Below are positions 9,207-17,305 of a DNA stretch of 64,000 nt, piece after piece (positions within the stretch are counted from its first letter, which is position 1; each line of letters begins with the position of its first letter). The notes below the pieces were generated by a model. That model saw only the letters and a program-made list of their open reading frames with translations. It was not told where the DNA came from and searched no databases. The DNA is from Nitrosomonas cryotolerans ATCC 49181 (lineage in GTDB: Bacteria > Pseudomonadota > Gammaproteobacteria > Burkholderiales > Nitrosomonadaceae): positions 496,001-560,000 of the forward strand of contig NZ_FSRO01000001.1 of assembly GCF_900143275.1 (NCBI RefSeq). The letters run 5' to 3'. A program made the position numbers and the translations under genes.

Positions 9207-9926
9207 TCAGATTTGTGGCAGGGAGGAGCGCGCAAACAGAAGGGTATAGTGCTGTCCGTAACGACTGACTATACGGCTGGCTTTCAAACCGCCTGCTGCC
9301 GCCATTTCCTTTAGCGTTGAAAAATACTCGGGATAATCGTGATCATGCACATGCGTGCAGGCTTCTTCCAATTGATCCGGCGGTATCTTGTTCCAGTTGT
9401 CGCGCATGTAGTTCAGATAATCCATCAGATAATTCTCTCGACTCTGGTTTTCCTCACGCACAACATCCACTAGGATCAACCAGCCTTTTTCTGCAAGGCA
9501 GCGTCCGGCAGCCTGAAAGAAGCGTGCTTTATCAGCGGACATCAAGTGATGAACCGCAAATCCGGTGAAGATCACATCCCATGTCTTATCGGTTGCTTCG
9601 ACAGCCTCCAGCAGATCACCCCGCGTCAGCGTAACCACCGGATCGGGCAAGCCAGCCAAATAGCCACGCGCCTCAGCCAGCGCCGCCTCGGATAAATCGA
9701 CCCCTTCATACAGAATCGGTGGGGATTGTTTCAAACAGGGAGACAGATAGCGCGCGTTGCCGCACCCCAGATCCAGCAAACGGTAACGCCCGAGATCATC
9801 GCGCAATTTCAGGAGTTGACCCACCCCCGTATAGATCTCCTGATGAAACATGTAATTGTATTCCGTGATCAGATCATACAGCGACCAGGAGTGTGTGAAG
9901 ATGCTGGTTGATTCAGCAGATGTCAT
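9207..9926 (-). CDS. Class I SAM-dependent methyltransferase, copy B
   Basis: A 239-residue methyltransferase equal to copy A apart from Asn8Ser, Val/Leu after RDD, Ile/Val in EGxDLSEA and the absence of one MDYL repeat. The LDLGCGNARYL SAM-binding loop is intact. The shorter form is probably ancestral because the four-residue insert in copy A is a simple tandem slip. It is probably coexpressed with the downstream transporter. Confidence 0.82.
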   Translation of the reverse strand: MTSAESTSIFTHSWSLYDLITEYNYMFHQEIYTGVGQLLKLRDDLGRYRLLDLGCGNARYLSPCLKQSPPILYEGVDLSEAALAEARGYLAGLPDPVVTLTRGDLLEAVEATDKTWDVIFTGFAVHHLMSADKARFFQAAGRCLAEKGWLILVDVVREENQSRENYLMDYLNYMRDNWNKIPPDQLEEACTHVHDHDYPEYFSTLKEMAAAGGLKASRIVSRYGQHYTLLFARSSLPQI

Positions 9927-10220
9927 AGGCGACCAAAACAGGATTTAAATACAACGAACTAAATTCTGGCAGCATTTTACATGAGATGGCGAGTTAAGGA
10001 AAAGCTGATCAGGTCTGAGCTAGTACACCTGATCATCTCGGTCTGCCTGCCCGGGAACCGTCTGGAGCACCTGCACAAATCCACGATCTTTCGCGCCAAC
10101 CTGATCCCGTACTCGCTCCTTTCAATTTCCTTCATCATTGGGCTGACCTTTAGTCTTGGGCGTCTTTCGTCTGAAGCACCAGAACGCGGCAAAATTTTTG
10201 ACTTTTTTGTGCTAACTGAA

Positions 10221-10323
10221 TTGGAATAGAGTCATTTACCGATGGATTATCACCGTGTTTGACAGCCGAGCCAGCTTTCAGTAGATTCAGTCTGCATGGA
10301 AAAAGTGGTTTATTTTTTCTATA
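10221..10323. repeat. Dispersed repeat R, copy 3
   Basis: Third copy of the ~100-bp repeat, upstream of methyltransferase copy B, equivalent in position to copy 1 upstream of copy A. Confidence 0.8.
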
Positions 10324-10359
10324 CTCAGCATAGACATTAACGCAAGATTTCTACTTAAG

Positions 10360-10458
10360 GGGACTGTCTCGTAATGTAGAATTTATCCGTTTCTTACTAT
10401 ACAACTTATTGATTATTAACAACCGAAATTTTGGGAAATGCTATTACGAGACAGTCCC
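10360..10458. mobile_element. MITE-like element A, copy 1
   Basis: A 99-bp non-coding element with terminal inverted repeats GGGACTGTCTCGTAAT / ATTACGAGACAGTCCC, flanked on both sides by TTAAG, which reads as a 5-bp target-site duplication. A diverged reverse-oriented copy lies at 33737-33843. It has no coding capacity, so a transposase elsewhere must have moved it. Confidence 0.85.
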
Positions 10459-10493
10459 TTAAGATAGGGGAAAAATTGTCTAATCAAGTGAGG

Positions 10494-10587
10494 CCTATCT
10501 CACAACTACTTTATTGCTATTAATGGCAGAAGTATGGAAGATATACGGAAACTATATAGCCAATTGTTAGATTTCCAGAGTAAGGGG
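10494..10587 (+). other. Possible coding remnant upstream of the RNase toxin
   Basis: One frame reads openly just before MITE B, including MEDIRKLYSQLLDFQSKG, which looks protein-like. It ends soon after entering the MITE. Removing the MITE and one target copy does not restore a single frame with the toxin domain, so this is at best a decayed N-terminal part of a longer toxin. Confidence 0.3.
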
Positions 10588-10698
10588 AAGACCGCTGCAT
10601 AACTGGTTATCTCGGGCTGGATAAGATTTTTAAGTGTTTGATTTATCAATGCTGCAAGTAATCAAAAAAGCTCAAAAACACAGTTATGCAGCGGTCTT
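10588..10698. mobile_element. MITE-like element B, copy 1
   Basis: A 111-bp non-coding element with terminal inverted repeats AAGACCGCTGCATAACTG / CAGTTATGCAGCGGTCTT and a 5-bp target duplication AGGGG on both sides (10583-10587 and 10699-10703). A second copy with its own target duplication lies at 40494-40603 in opposite orientation. Confidence 0.9.
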
Positions 10699-10710
10699 AG
10701 GGGTACTAAA

Positions 10711-10950
10711 TTGGGTGGATTACCAGTTCCCAAGCCTTCAATATTAGACAATTTTAGAGTTGTCGGAATTGAGGGTGGGCGTAAAGTATATAAGGATGAC
10801 TCGGAAAATATCTTCTATACATGGGATTCACTCCATGGCGAGTTAGAAGCCTTTAATAAAAATGGACGTCATCTGGGTGTTGTTTGCCCCCACACAGGGT
10901 TCTTAATAAAGCGGTCCGTCAAAGGTCGTAGGATTAATAAGCAAAACTAG
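10711..10950 (+). CDS. Stand-alone colicin E3-type ribonuclease domain
   Basis: A 79-residue protein that matches the C-terminal cytotoxic domain of colicin E3, which cuts 16S rRNA in the decoding site. The core YTWDSLHGELEAF corresponds to YEWDSQHGELEGY of E3, so D39, H42 and E46 align with catalytic Asp510, His513 and Glu517. The later RHLGVVCPHTG and KGRR align with the E3 tail that holds Arg545. Start is a TTG at 10711 with AGGGG seven bases upstream; no in-frame ATG exists between the upstream stop at 10639 and the domain. That AGGGG is one copy of the MITE B target duplication. Translocation and receptor domains are absent, so it acts as an intracellular toxin or is a remnant of a larger one. 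It is followed after 9 nt by a likely antidote gene. Confidence 0.8.
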   Translation: MGGLPVPKPSILDNFRVVGIEGGRKVYKDDSENIFYTWDSLHGELEAFNKNGRHLGVVCPHTGFLIKRSVKGRRINKQN

Positions 10951-10959
10951 GAGAATAAA

Positions 10960-11268
10960 ATGCGCTTTGTGGACTTGTGTCTTAGCGGTGAAGTTCTAGA
11001 AGATGAAATTGATGATTTCGTTGATAATTGGCATGAAGATGAAGAGACAACTTTGGAGTTGCATGAGTATTTGGGTATGAGCTGGGAGGAATACTCAGTT
11101 TGGGCTACTCAGCCGTCTATTCTTCCATTTATTTTATCTGCAAGAAAGAACAACACTAGATTTGATGTAGAACTTAATCAAAAGAGGTTAGCTCTAGCGG
11201 CCAGGGCAGAAACAGTTGAAGAGGCCCGCCGAATAGAGAAATGGTTAAAGCTAATTGGTAGGGCATAG
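10960..11268 (+). CDS. Small acidic protein, putative antitoxin/immunity
   Basis: A 102-residue protein with a very acidic N-terminal third (EDEIDDFVDNWHEDEETT) and a helical middle LHEYLGMSWEEYSVWA that resembles small regulatory proteins found next to toxin genes. The start is supported by AGGAG seven bases upstream. It lies 9 nt after the RNase gene and its stop overlaps the GTG start of the metallopeptidase by one base, so the three genes are very likely one translation-coupled unit. The acidic surface fits neutralisation of a basic RNase, as with the E3 immunity protein, but sequence similarity to Im3 is not evident. The role is inferred from context. Confidence 0.6.
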   Translation: MRFVDLCLSGEVLEDEIDDFVDNWHEDEETTLELHEYLGMSWEEYSVWATQPSILPFILSARKNNTRFDVELNQKRLALAARAETVEEARRIEKWLKLIGRA

Positions 11269-12236
11269 TGACTCCTGTTGAAAAAATGGCAAAAAGATTG
11301 CTGGATAGGCACAATTTAAAGCCTCCATATGACTTGGAGACTCTTGTTGAAATTTATGCCAGTGTTGAGTACTTTCATTTTCCATTTGAAGCAGACGGAA
11401 TAACTATTGGTATCGGTGGCGAAAGTAAGCCTCAAGTTCTTATTAATACCTCGCCACCTGAAACTAGAAGAAAGTTTACATTAGCTCACGAGCTAGGTCA
11501 TATCATAATCCCATGGCATACAGGAACTATTGTCTCGCATTCTTTTAATGCTGACGCTAATGTTGAATATAAAGAAATGGAAATAGAGGCGAATTTATTT
11601 GCAGCAGAGCTATTAATTCCCAGCGGTTGGTTGCAAGAACTTCAACAATCTTTCTCCTCTGTAGAATTGTTTATTAAAGCTGTTTTAGTTGATACTGGCG
11701 CTTCAAGAGATGCAGTGTTAATCCAGGCTTTCAAGACGATAAATATTCCTATTGTATGCGCGCAGGTTGATTCTAATGGATACCTAATAAGAGATTATTG
11801 TACGAAAATTGCTCCATCTCCGGTACTGCTAAATGGCAGGAATCTGCTTGAAGATAAGATATTTTCTATGGCTTACTTGGAGGAGGATTTCATTTTAGGC
11901 GATCGATACTATAAGTCATGGACTTTTGATGATAAAGGTATTGAAGAAGTTGATCGTAGAGAATGGCGGGATATTTTAAATCAGATCTTAGATGAAACAG
12001 AAAGCAGGCATCTTTTACAGAGCATAAACGCAGTTCTTGCGTCGAAATACAATTCAAATAAAGATCATTTGTCTGAAAAAGAGTTATGCTCGCTAGCAAT
12101 GCGGGCCTACGATGGGAAAGGAAAATTCGATAAAATTGTGGTACATCCATTATTTCCGCAGTATATAGTAAAAAGAATAAAAGAATTAATTGCAAAATAT
12201 AAAAGAAAGGGGGCTGGCCTTACAGAGTCACGCTAA
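11268..12236 (+). CDS. ImmA/IrrE-family (M78) zinc metallopeptidase
   Basis: A 322-residue protein with the peptidase M78 motif HELGH at residues 74-78 and the downstream EANLFAAELLIP segment that gives the third zinc ligand. ImmA/IrrE proteins cleave repressors or antitoxins, for instance ImmA on the ICEBs1 repressor and IrrE on DdrO. The C-terminal ~150 residues extend beyond the protease core and are not recognised. The start is GTG, overlapping the preceding stop (TAGTG). Coupling to the small acidic protein makes that protein the first candidate substrate. The gene ends directly against a Y1-transposase remnant. Confidence 0.85.
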   Translation: MTPVEKMAKRLLDRHNLKPPYDLETLVEIYASVEYFHFPFEADGITIGIGGESKPQVLINTSPPETRRKFTLAHELGHIIIPWHTGTIVSHSFNADANVEYKEMEIEANLFAAELLIPSGWLQELQQSFSSVELFIKAVLVDTGASRDAVLIQAFKTINIPIVCAQVDSNGYLIRDYCTKIAPSPVLLNGRNLLEDKIFSMAYLEEDFILGDRYYKSWTFDDKGIEEVDRREWRDILNQILDETESRHLLQSINAVLASKYNSNKDHLSEKELCSLAMRAYDGKGKFDKIVVHPLFPQYIVKRIKELIAKYKRKGAGLTESR

Positions 12237-12714
12237 TTCCCTTCTGTTTTTTTGATAACCCGATTAACTGTCACGTAATGCAATCCAAATTTGTCTGCAA
12301 TCTGTTTCATGGTGTAATCACCCGTTTGATATGCAGTTACAATCCCTTCATTTTAGCCACTAAAAGATGAATAATGAGAAAGTGGCTTGGATATTGATCT
12401 TCACTGCGCTCGCAGGATTTCACTGATATTTTGGTCTGATTTCATATGCCGCTGCATTTTATAGACAAAAATCTCACTGCCAAGAAAGATCTGCTTACGT
12501 AAAGAATCCCAGACACTCGGCAATCCCACACCCGCCTGAACAAAATTCACATAGTCAGTTATGGCCTGTTTCCGCTTTTTACCAAACTGACTCAGCACCC
12601 AGTTCGTTTGCTGCCATTTGGGGTAATTGTTGTTTCCAATCGTGGTAGAAAAACTACGCCAAGGCCATTGATCAGTGCGTTTTGCCATATCCGCTCGAAT
12701 AGGATTTAACACAA
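12231..12714 (-). pseudogene. Y1 transposase remnant 1
   Basis: Similar to the 3' two thirds of the intact transposase gene at 7085-7924, starting from its C-terminal helix-turn-helix coding region and ending after AGGATTTAACACAAC. The 108-codon frame at 12401-12727 is part of it. The N-terminal coding part, with the HUH motif, is missing, and repeat C begins at the break. Confidence 0.85.
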
Positions 12715-12803
12715 CGGATTTTTGCAAAATCCCTCGCCAGAAGTTTTAGACTGCTGATTATAAATAGTTAATTTTTAAACTATTGGAATTTTGTAAAGGT
12801 CTC
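12715..12803. repeat. Repeat C (MITE-like), copy 1
   Basis: An 89-bp repeat sharing TTTTGCAAAA...CCAGAAGTTTT...TTGTAAAGGTCTC with copies at 33123-33211 and 35266-35353. Imperfect inverted ends (GAGGCTTTTG / CAAAGGTCTC type) suggest a small non-autonomous element. No clear target duplication remains at this copy. Confidence 0.8.
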
Positions 12804-13052
12804 ATGGATTTTGTCCATAACCACCCTTTTGGTTAATTTGGACTTTGTTGATTTATGAATCAATTTCAACAGTTAATTGCAACATAGCCATTTTTATTAT
12901 CAAGTAAATAAGGTTTCATCCGTTATGTTCTATTGAGAAACGGTTTTCTTAATCTGTAGGTAGTGATACTGGATACGGAAGTTCCTTCATTAATAAATGA
13001 GCAGACGTATATTTTACGCGTACATAATTTAAGTATTCTGGAGCAGATAATA

Positions 13053-13937
13053 ATGGCTAGGTCAATAGGGATATACAATAACAAAGGAGGGGTAGGTAAA
13101 ACAACATTATCTCTTTTTTTGTCTGACTTTCTTTCGTCAATTACGATAAACAAAAAGAAATCCAAGGTATTAGTTATGGATTTTGATCCTCAGGCTTCAT
13201 GCGCAAATGCTATCTTAGGAATAGAAAAAGTATCAGAAATAACAAACGATTCATTAACATTACCATTTATTCTGAACTCAAGGCTTGATCAAAAAAAAGG
13301 AATAGATTTGTCAAGGTTTATTTTTACAAGAGAGCGAGATAATGATGCCAAAACAAAAAAGACTCGATTGGGAAATCTAGATGTTATGGTGTCGGAACCA
13401 AAATTAGCACTTAATTTTGATGAAAAAGCCTCCCTAAATGATTCTCTGAAACTGGCTCGCTGGATTGCTTCTGAATTGGCTACAGAATATGATTTTATAT
13501 TTGTCGATTTGCCTGGAAGCATATCAAAAATTAATAGGTTTTCTTTAGTTGGCGCATTTATGGTGGACTATTTTGTTGTTCCCACTGAACTGAACAGGTT
13601 AAATATTAACGCCCTATCCGGTACCTTAAAAATGCTTGATAATATTAGAGAATGGAGGGGGTATGGTAACGACTATAATCTATTAGGATTTGTTCTTAAC
13701 AAAGCAGATAAAAGAACTGTGCAATATAAACTTCATAAAGATGAATTGATTCATTTTGCAAAAATTAAAAACTGCAAAATTTATAAAAATACTCTTCCAC
13801 CAACCCCGAGATTATCGGATGCCGCTGACGATTCTATTGGATTTATAACATTATCAGAAAGATATGACAACTATTACGACAATGTTAGAAATCTTGTAAT
13901 AGAGATAACAAGAGATCTGGGATATATCAGAAATTAA
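13053..13937 (+). CDS. ParA/MinD-type ATPase, orphan
   Basis: A 294-residue deviant Walker ATPase. The P-loop NNKGGVGKTTLS lies at residues 8-19 and the Walker B-like DFDPQAS near residue 45, with FVDLPGS further on, as in ParA/Soj proteins. I chose the ATG at 13053 (GGAG upstream), which places the P-loop near the N-terminus as is normal; a GTG at 12963 would add 30 residues. No parB or centromere-like repeats are seen nearby, so it is an orphan, perhaps a relic of an integrated plasmid or ICE. It lies between two broken copies of the Y1 transposase and is AT-rich relative to the core genes. Confidence 0.85.
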   Translation: MARSIGIYNNKGGVGKTTLSLFLSDFLSSITINKKKSKVLVMDFDPQASCANAILGIEKVSEITNDSLTLPFILNSRLDQKKGIDLSRFIFTRERDNDAKTKKTRLGNLDVMVSEPKLALNFDEKASLNDSLKLARWIASELATEYDFIFVDLPGSISKINRFSLVGAFMVDYFVVPTELNRLNINALSGTLKMLDNIREWRGYGNDYNLLGFVLNKADKRTVQYKLHKDELIHFAKIKNCKIYKNTLPPTPRLSDAADDSIGFITLSERYDNYYDNVRNLVIEITRDLGYIRN

Positions 13938-13956
13938 AAAATAAAAAACTTACGTG

Positions 13957-14088
13957 AAACCGACTCAGCATCCCGTTTGTTTGCAGCCATTTGGAGCAAT
14001 TGCTGTTTCCAGTCGTGGTAAAAAAACTACTCCAAGGCCATTGATCAGTACGTTTTATCATATCTGCTCGAATAGGATTTAGCAGCAC
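13957..14088 (-). pseudogene. Y1 transposase remnant 2
   Basis: About 130 bp matching an internal part of the transposase gene, overlapping in content with the end of remnant 1. It stops at the same point of the gene, after the AGGATTTAGCAGCAC variant. It is not the missing half of remnant 1 but a second broken copy. Confidence 0.75.
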
Positions 14089-14227
14089 ACTTTGTTTTTA
14101 TAGAAAAATGGATTTTGATTTTTAGAATGAAGTGTGTAAAATAATTTTATAGTTTTGTGATATTTAATTGATGAATTGATAGCATTGGTTGAATGTTTTA
14201 GTTAATCCCAGAGTCAAAAATAATCGC

Positions 14228-14338
14228 AAAGCAAGGGAAACTAGGGTTCCGGCCTTTTTAATTAAAGGTGTCTGGTCCGAGAGTTTCCGGTCTCGTCATA
14301 ACGAGGCTCCACGGAGGGATAAAAACCCGGGAGATCAA
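14228..14338 (+). promoter_or_regulatory. Guanidine-I riboswitch (ykkC class)
   Basis: The conserved blocks of the ykkC/guanidine-I aptamer occur in order: ACTAGGGTTCCGG at 14240-14252, CTGGTCCGAGAG at 14272-14283, and CACGGAGGGATAAAAACCCG followed by GGAGA at 14310-14334. Variable helices lie between them (for instance GGTCTCG/CGAGGCT). Guanidine-I RNAs bind free guanidinium and switch on export, carboxylation or degradation genes. It ends about 60 bp before the APC transporter ATG. The intervening sequence may hold the expression platform; I did not identify a clear terminator. Confidence 0.93.
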
Positions 14339-14396
14339 AATGTGAATTTATACATTTATTCTCGGTGTTTATCCGCTGAACAAAGGAGACTTCGTT

Positions 14397-15848
14397 ATGT
14401 CCACAACACCTCAACAAAGTAATTCCGCCCTTAATAGTGATGCAATAGAGCCAGACAAACTGCACCGCAGTATGGGAGTCTGGAACAGTTTTACCCTTGG
14501 TTTTGCCGTTGTTTCTCCAGTCGTAGGGCTTTACGCCATTATTGGTGTACAAACAACGGTAACGGGTGGTGGCTGGTTTGCGGCATTGGTCATTTGCCTG
14601 GTCATGCAATTGCTGGTAGCCACCGTCTATGCGGAATTGTCGTCTCAATTTCCAATTGCCGGCGGTGCTTACAAATGGTCACGTCAGCTCGGTGGAGTCG
14701 TTGCGGGTCAGTATGCGGGTGTCATTTACGTCAGCTCCACGATCGCTATGCTAACCACCACGGCTTATACTGGCGGCATCTGGCTGGCAACCTTTTGGGG
14801 GTCGAGCGATGGAGGCGGTCCCATGATGGTGTTTTGGGGTGCCGTATTTTTATTACTCTGCATGTTGCTCAACCTTGCCCCTGTCAATATTTTTAAGTCA
14901 ATAGTTGCGCTGGGTGTTTACGCGGAGATTGTTGGATCGTTCGGTATTGCTTTGCTGTTATTTTTCTTTTTCCGTCAGTATGGTTTTTCCGAATTATTTC
15001 AGCATCTGGGTACCGGAACCGCGCCCACCGAGACGGCTGCTTTTATGACCGCACTCGCTATTGCGGGCTGGGCATTCATCGGTTTTGATGCTTGCTCGAC
15101 AACTGCAGAAGAAACCCATCAGCCCAAACGAATGGTGCCGCGTGCAATTTTCTTTTCCTTGATGGGTGTAGGAACCATTGTGTTGTTCAATTCCGCGGCT
15201 CTGATATTAACCTTCGATCATGACACGCTGATCAACACCAGTAAAACAGCCGATCCAGTTACACCTTTGATAACCAGTAGTTTGGGTGCCTGGATAGAGA
15301 AACCCTTTTCCGGGGTTGTTATGGTTGCTTTTTTAGCCTGCGGGGCATCAGTCGTTAAATATACTTCCCGGATTGTCTATTCTATGGCGCGTGAAGGCAA
15401 TATGCCTGCTGTATTGAGTAACGTTACCGCCGACAAAACACCCCGTAATGCAATTCTTTTCACCGTAATGTTGGCAGCACTTGGCTTATTGTTGGGGCTA
15501 AATGATGGTGCGGTAGCGACAATCATTGCCTTTGGTACGGGTGGTCTATATGCCATGTTCGCCATGACGACTGGCGTAGGTTTATTTGCCCGGCTTGCGG
15601 GTCGCTGGAATCCGGCGCTTGGCGAACTTAAGCTGGGTGTCTGGGGGGTAATCATCAATTTCGTAGCCTTTCTCTGGTCATTATTTGAGTTAATCAATAT
15701 TGCCTGGCCGCGTTCTTATGCGGTTGCAACTGATGCGCCCTGGTGGCAATTGTGGGCGATACCCCTGGTATTAGGCAGCATTCTGAGTATGACCACTGTG
15801 TTTATTCTGGTGAATAAATTTCGAGACAATTCAAAAATTCCGGTTTAA
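14397..15848 (+). CDS. APC-family amino acid/amine permease
   Basis: A 483-residue inner-membrane permease with about 12 hydrophobic helices. The N-terminal GFAVVSPVVGLYAIIGV and the QFPIAGGAYKWSRQL segment are typical of the amino acid-polyamine-organocation family. AAGGAGA precedes the ATG. As first gene behind a guanidine-I riboswitch and ahead of the DUF1989/carboxylase genes, its likely cargo is guanidine, a guanidino compound or urea; this is inference from context. It is 12 nt upstream of the next gene. Confidence 0.88.
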   Translation: MSTTPQQSNSALNSDAIEPDKLHRSMGVWNSFTLGFAVVSPVVGLYAIIGVQTTVTGGGWFAALVICLVMQLLVATVYAELSSQFPIAGGAYKWSRQLGGVVAGQYAGVIYVSSTIAMLTTTAYTGGIWLATFWGSSDGGGPMMVFWGAVFLLLCMLLNLAPVNIFKSIVALGVYAEIVGSFGIALLLFFFFRQYGFSELFQHLGTGTAPTETAAFMTALAIAGWAFIGFDACSTTAEETHQPKRMVPRAIFFSLMGVGTIVLFNSAALILTFDHDTLINTSKTADPVTPLITSSLGAWIEKPFSGVVMVAFLACGASVVKYTSRIVYSMAREGNMPAVLSNVTADKTPRNAILFTVMLAALGLLLGLNDGAVATIIAFGTGGLYAMFAMTTGVGLFARLAGRWNPALGELKLGVWGVIINFVAFLWSLFELINIAWPRSYAVATDAPWWQLWAIPLVLGSILSMTTVFILVNKFRDNSKIPV

Positions 15849-15860
15849 AAGGAGGTAGTG

Positions 15861-16592
15861 ATGAATCAACAGAAACCGATTCTTTGGCAAGAAAACATTC
15901 CAGGTGGATGTCACTGGTCTGGTATTGTGCGCCGTGGCATGACGTTGCGTTTGACGGATATCAATGGCGGTGCGAATGCCGCTGTGTTCTTTTACAATCG
16001 GGAAGAAAAGCTGGAACGCTACAATATGGCGGACACACTCAAATCACAACATACCTTCTATTTGACGAAGGGCCATGCTTGCCACTCCGATATGGGGCGC
16101 ATATTTTGTTGTATTACGGCAGATACCGCAGGTTGGAACGATACCGTATGTGGCCTGAGCGATGCAGCACTCATTCGTGAAAAATATGGTGTTGCACGGT
16201 ATCAGGAACATCGCAATCAGATGCATCGCAGCGGTTTGGATGGCCTGTTGTTAGAGCTGGGTAAATGGGGGATGGGCAGGCGCGATATCGTGCCCGGTAT
16301 CAATTTTTTCAGCAAGGTTACCGCTGATGCGAATGGTAAATTAACCTTTCATGCGAATAACACTCAAGCCGGTGACTATGTCGATTTAAGTTTTCAAATG
16401 GATACGTTAATGGTGCTGTCAGCAGCGCCTCATCCGCTGGATACGGCTGAATCCTATCAGCCGGGCGATGTTAATCTGGCGTTATTTGCTACCCCACCCG
16501 ACGCAATCACGGAATGTACCCGTATTGCTGAAAACATGCGTGGTTTTAAAAATACGCAACGGTTTTATATGTCTCAGGGAGGTGAAGCATGA
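15861..16592 (+). CDS. DUF1989 protein, carboxyguanidine deiminase subunit candidate
   Basis: A 243-residue DUF1989 protein, long annotated as urea carboxylase-associated protein. In guanidine-degrading bacteria two such paralogues (CgdA and CgdB) form the carboxyguanidine deiminase that turns the carboxylase product into allophanate and ammonia. Visible conserved parts are [33 protein letters not shown] and [14 protein letters not shown]. The ATG at 15861 was preferred over GTG at 15858 because of the spacing to the strong AGGAGG. It overlaps the next DUF1989 gene by four bases (ATGA), as expected for subunits made in equal amounts. Which of CgdA or CgdB it is cannot be settled here. Confidence 0.85.
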   Translation: MNQQKPILWQENIPGGCHWSGIVRRGMTLRLTDINGGANAAVFFYNREEKLERYNMADTLKSQHTFYLTKGHACHSDMGRIFCCITADTAGWNDTVCGLSDAALIREKYGVARYQEHRNQMHRSGLDGLLLELGKWGMGRRDIVPGINFFSKVTADANGKLTFHANNTQAGDYVDLSFQMDTLMVLSAAPHPLDTAESYQPGDVNLALFATPPDAITECTRIAENMRGFKNTQRFYMSQGGEA

Positions 16593-17248
16593 ATAGCCCG
16601 CATTTAGTTGAAAGCAGGCTTGATCCTAAGCTTGCAATGATGGATGAGATTTGTGCAGCTGGTGAATCATGGGTGAAACGGGTGAATAAAGGGCAAACTT
16701 TTCGCATTGTTGATCTGGAAGGTAATCAGGCGGTCGATACCTTGTTTTTTAATGCCGATGATGCATTGGAACGTTATAGTGCAACCGATACGGTATGTCG
16801 GCAGAACGCTCTCTATCTGACCACAGGCAGCAAACTTTATTCGAACTTTGGCAATGTGATGCTGACTATTATCGCCGATAGCTGCGGGCGTCACGATACA
16901 TTAGGCGGTGCCTGTGCTGCAGAAAGCAACACGGTACGTTATGCGCTGGAGAAATACCCCATGCACAGTTGTCGCGACAATTTTTTGCATGCGCTGGCAC
17001 ATGATCCACACTGTGAGCAATTGGGTATGAGCAAACGGGATTTGCCCAGTAATATTAATTTTTTCATGAATGTACCGGTTACTGAAAATGGTGAACTTGA
17101 GTTTGTTGATGGTATTTCGGCGCCAGGAAAATATGTTGAGATGCAAGCTGAAATGGATGTGCTGGTGTTGATTTCAAACTGTCCGCAGCTGAACAACCCT
17201 TGTAATGCCTATAACCCTACGCCGATTCGCTTGCTGATTTGGGATTAA
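16589..17248 (+). CDS. DUF1989 protein, second carboxyguanidine deiminase subunit candidate
   Basis: A 219-residue paralogue of the preceding protein, with the corresponding [33 protein letters not shown] and [14 protein letters not shown] blocks. Together they match the pair found beside guanidine and urea carboxylases. Translation is probably coupled to the upstream gene through the ATGA overlap. The conserved Cys of the GGACAAES and PMHSC segments are candidates for zinc or catalytic roles, as in the family. The gene is followed by 57 bp and then the carboxylase. Confidence 0.85.
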   Translation: MNSPHLVESRLDPKLAMMDEICAAGESWVKRVNKGQTFRIVDLEGNQAVDTLFFNADDALERYSATDTVCRQNALYLTTGSKLYSNFGNVMLTIIADSCGRHDTLGGACAAESNTVRYALEKYPMHSCRDNFLHALAHDPHCEQLGMSKRDLPSNINFFMNVPVTENGELEFVDGISAPGKYVEMQAEMDVLVLISNCPQLNNPCNAYNPTPIRLLIWD

Positions 17249-17305
17249 TCGAATTGCAGGTGCTGATAGCTAATTCACTGGTATCCATAAAAAGGGGAGC
17301 TGGAG

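Larger units (their letters stand above)
8195..10323. repeat. Segmental duplication, copy B
   Basis: Near-identical repeat of 3063-5207 in direct orientation, containing the second BASS/methyltransferase pair. Scattered single-base differences plus one 12-bp length change separate the copies. Confidence 0.9.
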
